Of a stretch of DNA of 64,000 bases, positions 44,682 to 59,000 are shown piece by piece; position 1 is the first letter of the stretch; each line of letters opens with the position of its first letter. The notes beneath the pieces were generated by a model that was not told the DNA's origin, did no database searches, and saw nothing but the letters and a program-made list of their open reading frames with translations. The translations under genes and the position numbers were made by a program. Source of the DNA: Capitulum mitella (Eukaryota > Arthropoda > Thecostraca > Pollicipedomorpha > Pollicipedidae); contig CP099841.1 of assembly GCA_030062745.1 (NCBI GenBank), positions 26,105,398 through 26,169,397 of the forward strand, given 5' to 3'.

Positions 44682-45926
44682 AGCGGCACAAGAGGAACAT
44701 TTTGAGTACCTGTTTGCCTAGGTTTGCAATAATATTAAAAAATGTGTTTTTGACGTATATCTTTTGGAGCCCGATTTGACCACGTGGATATCAATGCGAT
44801 GGAGTTCTGATGATGGTTTCGTGTGTATTACGGATCTGGGCATTAGTGTAGAAGAAATTGGCGAAATCGAAGGGGTCCGCCAAAATCAGTTCCATAGGGT
44901 CCCATGTTAAATCCAATGGGAAATAAAGCATAGGGTAGAAAAACGGTTTCGTTTCGCTATAACACAAAAAGTTTTCGTCGAAATGTTATTAATGCGCTAT
45001 TTTTGGACTCAGCGGCACAAGAGGAACATTTTGAGTACCTGTTTGCCTAGGTTTGCAATAATATTAAAAAATGTGTTTTTGACGTATATCTTTTGGAGCC
45101 CGATTTGACCATGTGGATATCAATGCGATGGAGTTCTGATGATGGTTTCGTGTGTATTACGGATCTGGGCATTAGTGCAGAAGAAATTGGCGAAATCGAA
45201 GGGGTCCGCCAAAATCAGTTCCATAGGGTCCCATGTTAAATCCAATGGGAAATAAAGCATAGGGTAGAAAAACGGTTTCGTTTCGCTATAACTCAAAAAG
45301 TTTTCGTCGAAATGTTATTAATGCGCTATTTTTGGACTCAGCGGCACAAGAGGAACATTTTGAGTACCTTGTTGTCTAGGTTTGCAATAATATTAAAAAA
45401 TGTGTTTTTGACGTATATCTTTTGGAGCTCGATTTGACCATGTGGATATCAATGCGATGGAGTTCTGATGATGGTTTCGTGTGTATTACGGATCTGGGCA
45501 TTAGTGTAGAAGAAATTGGCGAAATCGAAGGGGTCCGCCAAAATCAGTTCCATAGGGTCCCATGTTAAATCCAATGGGAAATAAAGCATAGGGCAAAAAA
45601 ACGGTTATTTTTCGTACTAACTCAAAATGTTATGATTAAAATGTGTTGTGTGCTGCATTTTTAGACTCAGCGGTCCGAGACGAACATTTTGAGTACCTAT
45701 TTGTGGGGGTTTTGATGTACGATTGTCTCCGTCGTATTTTTGTGGTGTTTTGTGTTTTGTGCTCTGGAGTGCAAAGTAACAGATGCGATGGACGTCTGAT
45801 GGTGCCAATGAACTCAGCTAGTCAACATTTATCTCCTAACGCGTTTTGGGCGATTTTAAATGGGTCTCGAGTTCGGGCTGACCGTGGGCTGACCGTGGGC
45901 TGAGCGTGGGCTGTCTTGACAGACAT
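44682..45926. repeat. Right terminal inverted repeat with 329-bp tandem array
   Basis: Inverted counterpart of the left end. A partial unit from 44682 is followed by full units; the marker 'gcataggg' lies at 44928, 45257 and 45586, 329 bp apart. The terminal module then runs 45594-45926. It has fewer units than the left side, and one extra 'gctgaccgtggg' 12-bp subterminal repeat. Confidence 0.95.
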
Positions 45927-45935
45927 GGCCGGGTC
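45927..45935. repeat. Right 9-bp target-site duplication
   Basis: 'ggccgggtc' immediately outside the right terminus, identical to 35997-36005. Confidence 0.92.
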
Positions 45936-49880
<3,945 letters not shown>

Positions 49881-49881
49881 C

Positions 49882-49914
49882 ATAAAGCGAGCACTGAGGC
49901 GGCGGCCGCCCAGT
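49882..49914 (+). promoter_or_regulatory. Possible core promoter of the A2M-like gene
   Basis: A TATA-like 'ataaag' at 49882-49887 lies about 30 bp before an initiator-like 'ccagt' (49910-49914), which resembles the arthropod TCAGT initiator. The start codon follows 26 bp later. A run of 13 G lies upstream at 49823-49835. Spacing is right, but both motifs are imperfect. Confidence 0.4.
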
Positions 49915-49937
49915 ACAGTGTTTCCAACGCCGCCGAC

Positions 49938-50020
49938 ATGGCGTCCTCTGTGTGGCTCGGCATATGGCTGCCGTTGCTGGCGTCGCTCGTGGGCGTCGCC
50001 TCACCGGCCTACGTTGACCA
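49938..50020 (+). CDS. A2M-like exon 1 (signal peptide)
   Basis: ATG at 49938, 27 codons plus 2 nt, donor 'gtgagt'. Encodes a short N terminus and a hydrophobic core ending in ASPAYVD, with likely cleavage near Ala-Ser-Pro-Ala. Confidence 0.88.
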
Positions 50021-53000
50021 GTGAGTGCTCAGATGTGGGGGCCGTGGAAAGGGGGGGGGGGCGGCGTTGCTCCGACCGATGTTTCATGAGTCAGCGGATG
50101 TTTGACCGCACCCACGTTAAGCATCTGTTGACGGACGGCGTGGGATGATGGGCAATGTTCCGCACGAGATCAGCACGCGCTGCTTAGTCGGATGGCAGGA
50201 TCAGGCGTGGGCTTCTAGTGTTGGGCCTTTCAGCCTCCGCAACGCTTTTTGAAAAAGCACAGATATGCTCATTAATTAAAAACAATGAGAGCCTAACGTC
50301 TCATCTTTTGGCCATGCGACATTTGGAAAAGATCTCGCAAACTCGTATTAAAACGGAAAAAGAAGGTAGCCAATGTCGTTGGAACGTGGTTTAAGCTCAC
50401 GGCACGTTAGCAGCCCATGCTTTGACGTCATTCCTGGTGAACAGTGTGCTGCCACATAAAATTTTTTCCAGGAAGTTACGCCTTTTCTGTCCTTCCTCTT
50501 TAAGACTGTCTATCACAATAATTGTGAAATTTTTTAACCTTTCATAAAATGAAGAAAATCGTAAATAATGAGTGCTCACTAACTGCTTTGTTCCACAATA
50601 ATTCTTTAGTAGTCTATGAGCCTGATGAGCCCAATTTCTGAATTAAGTATAAGTCTCAGAAAACAATGACCAACTGATAACAGTGCCAATGGCAGATTCA
50701 TTTCTGCATGTCTAAATCCAACTCGGCTGCCACTGTTGGTCACAGAGCGGAGGCTTTCCTTTGTTGAAACCTTTGATACTCTTAGTTCCTTACAAATTCC
50801 TGGGCTCAACAATTTCTGTGTCGTGGGCCACAGGCATATGCAAGGAACTGGAATATGATATTCGCGCAATCTGAAAACTGTTTCTTTTCAACATTTTGTT
50901 AGCCTTTGGTAGATATATTGTGTCATATAAAATGTGCTTGGTACGTGCATACCCTCTGAAATGGATTAAGGGTGCTCGTCCCTGCGTTTTCTTGGGAATT
51001 GCCAAAAGCATTTCGGATGCCTACGCCATATGGTTGCAAATTGAATTTACAGATGTTCGGAAGTGCCCGGCCAATATTCATGGTGCCAAGGCAACCACAA
51101 GAGCGTTAATTACACCCATAGAAAATGTGTAACAGTACATTCAAAACCTCGGAGCAAGGGTGAACAACTGTTCATATAGTAAGGGTTTTTTGCTTTTTAG
51201 GCTTTTTAGGCATGCATAAGCTTTTTAGGTTTCTTTGGAAACAGCTACGATTTTAATGAGGCATTTGAACCTGGAACACGCAAGTTATTGCTCATCATAA
51301 GAAAAATTTGTGTGTTCAGCCGTGATCAAGAAAATGCCGTTTTTTTCTACAAAGAAAGAGATGATGAAACGCCGCGTCATGCGCTGCCTGGCTTCCGTTC
51401 TCTTTTTTCGTAAAGTCTGATCGTACGTCTCTGAGTGTCCAACATCGTAGAATGTTTGCGGGTTTACGGGATACTTCGTTCTTCTTTAAGAACGCAGCAC
51501 GAATTATATTGAGTTCCTGGTGACAATTAATTTGGCCGTTTTGTTCGATGACTGCGTTTTCCCACCCTCACGCAACAGCTTCAAATGTAATATCTTCCTT
51601 GGACGCCAAATTTCCTAACGTTGTGCGCCTTTGTCTCGTGATATGCAAATGCACCGGTGAGGTCCAACTTCGGTTAATCATCAAACTAGCTGTCAACAGA
51701 ATCTAAAAGGTCGCCAGTTCACCTTTTCCGCCATCACGATGACACTGCCCAAGAACAAAATTGGCTCTCTGGCGTTTGTTTCATCGACTCGAGTGCGAGC
51801 ATTTCCACGCAATACCTGCGGCGAACTTTCCGTTAAACATCGCCGCCTCCACGACAGGGGCTTCCTGTTGACCACTCCAAAGGTGTTGACGGCTGGCACA
51901 ACGGAACGTTTCTGCGTGACCTTCTACAACCTGGACGATTCGGCGCACCTGGCCGTCCACCTGTTGCCAAAGCAGAACAGCACGGTCGCCCAGAGTCTCA
52001 TGCGCTTCTCTCGGACATTTGACGCGAGTGGCATCGGTACGTTCGGGGCTCTGGGCGCCTTCAGCAACGAAGAGCGTGGTTTGTCGTCCACATACACAAC
52101 CGGCGTTGCTGTTCCAGCGCTGAACGAGCTTGTGATATTTGTTGTCGTTATAGGTCGTGGTAATGTGAACTGCCCGCGCGATGTTAACTTATAACAGTTT
52201 TGTGCTTTCACTCTTTCAATATGGTACCGTGGGCCTCACGGTGCCATATTTAGAGTCCCAAGGGACCCTGTCTACGAAATTCAGCGCTCCAGAAACAATG
52301 GAAATCACGTATGCCACAAAACTGTCACTGAGATTTCGTGCCTTCAAGCACCTCTAGTTCAATAGGTTCATAGATTATCTTTCCTCTTTTACATGAAGAA
52401 GTTATGCAGTTTTTCAGTAAAATTCCACGGATGTCGTGCGTATTGCATGGTTTAAAGACTGTCGTTGTCTCTAGCCTGGCTTGCTCTTCAGGTCAGAAAA
52501 GCTCATGCTTTGACGTCCCGATACCAAGAAAAATTACCCAGACTCGTCCGTATCTGCGCGCTTCCGTTCTTTCCGGCTTCTTCGCCTCAACCAAAACCTC
52601 CCCGGTAAGCCAAGACCTAACCTTCAACAGGGCTGTTTCTCGCCGTCCATTTGTCTGCGGAAGGGACTTTCCAAGAGAGACTATGTGGCCCGTCTCACAA
52701 GATCATGCTCCGTCGTTCTGGTTTCGCCATGTCCGTTTCGTTGTTCTGATGGACCTTGCAGGTCTTTGCCCTTTATTATGTGTTTTGTCTAGTGTTCCTT
52801 GATCTTCCGTCACCCGGACGAAGCAGCACACCTAATAGTACCTCCTTTTCCTTCGTCGGCACTGCGCTCACACGCGTTCTCCCAGGGACTGACCTTCACC
52901 AATTGTCACCACACCGCCCCAGATCAGCCTGATGCCGTTCGCGCTGGTGACGCTGGTGCAGACGGACAAGACCAAGTACAAGGCCGGCCAGCTGGTGCAG

Positions 53001-56000
53001 TTCCGCGTGGTGACGCTCAAGAGCGACCTCACCGCGCTGGAGGAAGTAGTGAGTGGTCTGGCACGGTGATGACGGGGCTGACGGTCGGGCTGGGCTGGCC
53101 ACTGAGCGGCCGATTCACAGTTTGTTTGCGTGTTAGACGATCCGATCCGTGAACCTGGGGCCGGATACTGGGAATCGTTGCTTCATCACAGTACTGTATC
53201 TGTCTCCCGACATTCGCACGCTTCGGTCGACAGCAGAACTTTGCGCAAGACTGTTCTGCGTTTCCACGCACCCGAGGAGATGACGTTTTCGCTCGTTTTG
53301 CGGTCCACGTAGGTGGACCAGATATTCATCACCACGCCGGGAAACACGAGATTGGCCCAGTTCGACAAGGTGGCTACGAAGTCTGGCATCATCCAGAAAA
53401 CGTTCCAGCTCACCAACGAACCCCCTCTGGTCAGTCCCTATCTCGTCAGTTGCATGCAACGAACTGATAGTTGTTGCGTGTAAAGTTAATTTGTGATGGT
53501 TGCAGTAATGAATCAATATTCGCCTTCGTGCATTATGGCCGTTCTGATTTGTCAGTGCTATGATGGTGCGTTGCATGAAGGATTGACTGAAATTTAAGGC
53601 TGTGGTCTCCTATCTAGTGGAAGATAAAGCAATGCTCTTCCCGTCCGTTCCATTAAGCCATTTAATGTACCATGAATGTCGTCCGCAAAATAACGTCACC
53701 ACTCTAGCAGCATTCCAGCATCAGATAAATTCGTTTATCATGTCCGAGCGGCCCCTGCCTGAACCAAAAGCACGCAGCACCGTGCTGACCAGCCTCCGGC
53801 CGACGCGCAGGGCAAATGGACCATCCACGTGAAGCGCGGCGACAGCTTCACCAGGCAGACGTTCGAGGTGGACGAGTTCGTTCTACCCCGTTTCGAGGTG
53901 AAGATCACAGGGCCCAAGTTTATCGTCCGGAGAGCCAACACCGTCACGCTGAAAGTCTGTGCCGAGTAAGTGTCGCCGCGACTGCCGAAGAGTTCCGCCA
54001 GACCGCCAGTGGTGGGCGGTGAAGCTGTAGCGGGATGTCCGCGGCGTCATGCCCAGGAACGCGGAAGGTGAAGTGGCCGGGCATTAAGCTCGTTACGGAA
54101 AGGTACTGTTTCCGCTCCAGTGAAGTGCGTAGTTCGCGAGTGATAGTGGAGCAGCTGTTGCGGCGGTTTGCGATGACTAGTGGTACAGGACGCTGCGATC
54201 CCAAGTCACGAAGTTCCGTTACGTTCTGCTCCGTGGCGGTAGGGCCTCGAGACCACATTTTGGCCGTGGCCCTGCCATCGTGAGAGGCGACTGCATCATT
54301 TCACGACGTCTTTGACTGCTTCGGTCGCTTCACGCCAGAATTTCGGACGACGGTTTCTGCGTTTAGGCTGGAGCGTTCTGCCAAACTCACGCGCGTAACA
54401 ACTGGGATTCTGGAACGCTGACAAAGAAACGCGACGCTACCTAGCCGACCGCCTGACAGCTCATTCTGCTGCCGCAGCTACACCTTCGGCAAACCGGTGA
54501 CGTCAGCGGCGGTGAAGATGAGAGTGAAGCGATCCGGCAGGTTCTTCAGAAGGGGCAACAAGGACGTGCCGAATAACGTCACCATCACTGAGCAGGTCAG
54601 GTAGCCACCGCCAGATCGCACCTGGAGTCAGCCTCGCTTCGACGCTCGGCATGGCGCGAGCGTCACGCACACACACACACACACACACACGTCTACGCAT
54701 TCGAAAGATTTGCAAATGCTCGTTTGTAATTGGTTAAGAGTGGAACTACGCCGCTTGCTCCGAACGCTTTTACGTACTCAGTTTAGGCGGAGTAGGTCGG
54801 GAAATGTTCGCGGTTCTGAACGGACGTATCTGAAAGTACTATGTCGTAATTGTTTGTGTTTTTTTCCAGACGGGCAAAGATGGATGCGTGGAGGTGGACG
54901 TGCTCATGGTGAAAATCGGTCTCGGACCCTCGAGTCGTCAGTACTCAAGCAGGGTAAGCGGATTCGTAGTGAATAAAGAGAGCCTAAGTCAGCTTTGTTC
55001 AGTTCATCAACCACTGTTTATTTTGTAGGGCAACCGCGCAAATGCATTGATCCAGAAATCAACGGTTCACCCTCTATAAGCCTTTCTGCGGCCATTTTTG
55101 CATGGCTTGTTAGAGGCTGATGCAGTCCATGCATTCATTTGCTGATATGCTGCACATTATCGGCAATCCACTGTTTAAACGCCCTCCGCAGCCTGAGCGC
55201 AGTGTTCCGTCCAATAACAGCCACGCGCCACGCCACAGGTTCCTGCCATCGCGCCCGCCCAGACATTCGTTTCTCGCCATCTCAGACCTGTCGTACAGTC
55301 GAGCCCGCTTGTCTTCGGTGTCGGAAAGGCGCATCGTGAACTCACGGTCGGGCGGCCGAAAACCTCGGCCAACCAACCACCCCTTCCTCGGTAGCCCTGA
55401 CCCCCCAAACAAGGCGTCAAGGGAGGCGACGTGGCGCGTGACGCCGCCCGTCTCTGACCAGGTGTACGTGGAGGCGAACGTGACAGAGAGCGGCACAGGC
55501 CTGACCGAGAGCGGCGACGTCTCCATCCCGATCCAGAACCCCAGCCTGCGCGTCACCGTCGACAAACGAGCGTCCACCTTCATCAAGCCCAAGCTGGAGT
55601 ACATCGGCTACGTGAGTGGGGTCGCGCCGGCTGGTCCGCCTGCCGCGGCGAGACTGGCGCGACGGCGCGGGCAGTGTCCTGCGCCCTGTCGTGCTGGCGA
55701 TGGGGGGGGGGGGAGCGGGAGGAGGGGTCGACAGCGCGACGCTGTCATCTCAGATGAATAGATCTGAATATGTTTTCAGTCCCAGCACTTATGCGGGAAA
55801 TTAGCGTCCTCCGTGTTCACGTTTTGACAACGGCCCAGTTGCAAGTGCATCTGCTGCTGCCTGCACCGCTTTGTGGCGTTCAGATATTCCAAATATAGAC
55901 AATAACGGCCTCTCAGACGCGCTTGATCCAGTATAAGATGTGGTTTGAAACGTTTTTTTTTCTTTTTCGATTTTTTCCGAATTTTTTTCGACTGCCGTCT

Positions 56001-59000
56001 TGTCCCGCCTATGTTTCAATTTGTTCTTTGCCTGCTACCAGGCAACCATCAAAGACACCGACAATAAGCCAGTGGAAAAGCATATCGTCGAGGTCTGCTA
56101 TACCGCAACGTCCAGAGGCAAGAGGGATAATGCCATAATTCCCGGATTCCGCTCTTCGTGAGTTATCGTTTTAATTCTCCCTTTGTGATGCATGCCAGTC
56201 AGGGAGTTGTCTCCGTTTCAATTGACTGCAGCTTTTCTGTTCGTGCATTGGTCATCACAAACGACGCATTCGTAAGTGCATAACGTGACACAGTCTTTTC
56301 GTGTATGGTATACATTATACCTCTCCAAGTCTCCATTTTTTTGGGTCTGTTAGGCAGGAAACTGCATCACAAGTCTTCTCCTTTGTCGGCGCAACACTAT
56401 AGGAAAACAACTCACTCGCCGCAATCATGCATAACAGAGAATATGTTGCTTCGCAGTTGTATTCAGTTGTATTCGTTCCTAAGGGCTCCTCCATACAGTG
56501 GCTCTTAGGGTCCAGTCAGTGCAATATAAGGACATAAAACGCATCCGGCATTATAAAATACTCCCCTCCCGCACCACTCAGCAGCTACCGTCTTCGTGGA
56601 GCCTTTGCATGTACGCGCTTTAATTACAACTGCGACTGACTGCACTTGAGTAGGCACGTGCGCAGCTTCGTAGAGGTGAGGCACGGGCTTCGGCCAGCCG
56701 GGCCGGTGGTGTGCAGCCCACCAACTGTGCCCGTGACTGCGCCTGAAGCCAAGGCACTGATATGTGGTCGTGGGCCGTGCCGGTAGGCCTGACGGAGGCG
56801 CCGCGCTGGCCAGCCCCAGCTTCCGCAGGCTGCCCATCATCATACCGCCCGATCCCGGCAACACCATCTCCTCCAGGGTCTGTCGCGAGTACACCAGCGA
56901 CGAGAACGGCCGCATCAAGTACAGAATCCCGGGCCTCGATCTGGGCCTGCTCCGGGTCTCCATCAACGTACGGTCTCTCTCTCTCTCCCTTTCTCTGTCT
57001 CTCTCTTCCGGTCTCTTCACCTTTTTTTCTTTGCCTTACTTTTGTTGAAATTTGGGAGACATACCGCGCAGATATTCTTTTGTTTCGGAACAGAAGTGGC
57101 AAGGTGTCCGTTTTCCGAAACATGAGGTACATATGCCGACATTTTAGTGCTATCGGCTGCTGTTAAATGTTCTTCAACAACAGCCGTCAAACTGTTACAA
57201 AACAAACAAAAATTCGCCTGTTTTTTTTTTTTTAATTGAGCAAACCTCGAACTTTCTCACAGATGAGACCAAAGCGGACTGGCATCGGCACTTCATCTGG
57301 ATATCACAACCTTAGAGTATGGTTCTCGCCGACAAATTCCTTTATCTCGGTCGACCCGGTGACAGATCCCTTTGACCTGAAGTGCAGCGGATTCCTGGAC
57401 ATGAAGATAACGACGACATTCCCGAGGTCGAACAAGCAAATAACTTATATGGTATGTTGATGGAAGTGAACTGATATAATGAGCCCCGTTGAGAGTGAAC
57501 GCAAGTCAGTATGGACTTGGCCAATGTGTGTAACTGATTTGCTAGGAATGACAGGGTTTACGGCACTTTGTATAATACGCAATCGTAAAATGGCCTCAGT
57601 TAAAAGCCACTTTATCAGAAGACGTCATGGGAAGTAAGTGCAACGCTGGAAACATTTCAGCTTTAGTGTAACAAAAACACTGCCAGCTAACGCAAGACCA
57701 TGGTATTCACGAAGACTGTCTTGTTTCAGATCATGACTCGAGGTCAGATTATTCGCATGGGGCTGGTCGGTGCCGACGGAATAATCAAAATTCCTCTGGC
57801 CTTCGACGTGTCGCCTGTTTTCAAGATCCTTGTTTACCACGTTAACACTCAGGGCGAAATCGTTAGCGACTCCAAGACGTTCGAAGTCGCCAAATGCTTC
57901 CAGAACCAGGTACGCGATGACTGTGCGCTCCTTGCGACTTCCTGGGACCCGCCGGCGACAACGTACTCCAGTTTACGCCCTGATGAACCAGAATCCCAGT
58001 CGATTTCATCGCCTTTTGGCTTTTGCTCTGATTCGGTACTGGATCCATTTTGCACTGTGAGCAAACCGTTAGGGGGACAAAATGCAAAAGGTGAACACCA
58101 GGTCCAGAGAGATGTAGTTTTTTCGAGGTCAAATGTCGTATGGTAGGTGGTAACTTTGTAGAGACACAGCTGTTCCGTTCCAAGCTGACATTTCGGTATG
58201 ATCGCGCGACATTTTGTCAGCCAGGTCAGCAAACAATCGACGGGTTTGAGAAAGCAGCGTCTCCAGAACGCCAGCGGGCCCTACATCCTTGATCCGTGAA
58301 GAATCATCCACAAAATGGAACCAACAGTGAATCAGAGCGCAAGTCTGCACCCGACGACAAGTCTCCCAGTCAGGCGATGACGAGCCGCCCAGCCCATTCT
58401 TATTTCCCAGCTCCCACCAGTCAGGCAAACGCTGTCCACTGCACTTTGTCAGCAGTCCTCGCCCGCCTCGACACCACGTCCTGTCCGCTCCACCCCGCTC
58501 CGACGGCACTCATCCGCCCCACTCGCATCTCTTCCCATCTCACTCCACTCCGACGACGGCACTCCTCGTCCACCTCAGCCCACACCTCTGGCACTTCTCG
58601 TGCGTCCACTCGCGTCGGCGGCCCCCTCGTCCTGTCTGACGCCACCCCGGTGACGCTTCTCATCCCACCTCCACCGATGCGAGCTCCAAGCTCCGGCTGC
58701 AAGCCCCGAGCCCCGGCACTGCTCTTTCACCCCGAGCCGGGCGGGCTAGCTAGGAGCCCTTTGCACCGGAGGCCGTTCGCAGCACCCTTAGCGCCGGTGG
58801 GCAAACTACAGAAGACTGACACGCCAATCTGTCTTCAGGTGCGCGTCTCGTGGGACCGGAAACAGGTGCAGCCAGGCGAGACGGCCACGTTCACGGTTAA
58901 GGGCGCCCCGAACTCGCTCTGCGGTGTCTGTGAGTTCTTTTGTTGCCGTGTGGTGACAGGGATGGACTGAGGGGTCCATCCACTTCGGACTCAGAAATCC

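Larger units (their letters stand above)
36006..45926 (-). mobile_element. Mutator-like (MULE) DNA transposon with Ulp1 domain, apparently complete
   Basis: An element of about 9.92 kb. Its ends 'atgtctgtcaagacagccc' (36006) and its inverse (to 45926) are bordered by a perfect 9-bp direct repeat 'ggccgggtc' (35997-36005 and 45927-45935), the size typical of Mutator-type insertions. Each end has a unique terminal module of about 320-330 bp followed by tandem 329-bp units. Inside, on the minus strand, are an uninterrupted transposase gene (43984-40478) and a broken adenosine-kinase-like sequence (39210-38213). The intact frame, near-identical repeat units and perfect target duplication suggest a young and possibly autonomous copy. 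It lies between the metaxin and A2M genes and disrupts neither. Confidence 0.92.

Noticed and set aside
36113..45808. Identical 63-codon frames at 36113-36304 (+) and 45617-45808 (-)
   Set aside because: They are the two copies of the transposon's terminal module. Identity reflects the inverted repeat, not a gene.
58296..58970. 224-codon frame running into A2M exon 14
   Set aside because: Upstream of the exon it is low-complexity pyrimidine-rich intron. The exon's own acceptor and the phase of exon 13 argue for splicing.
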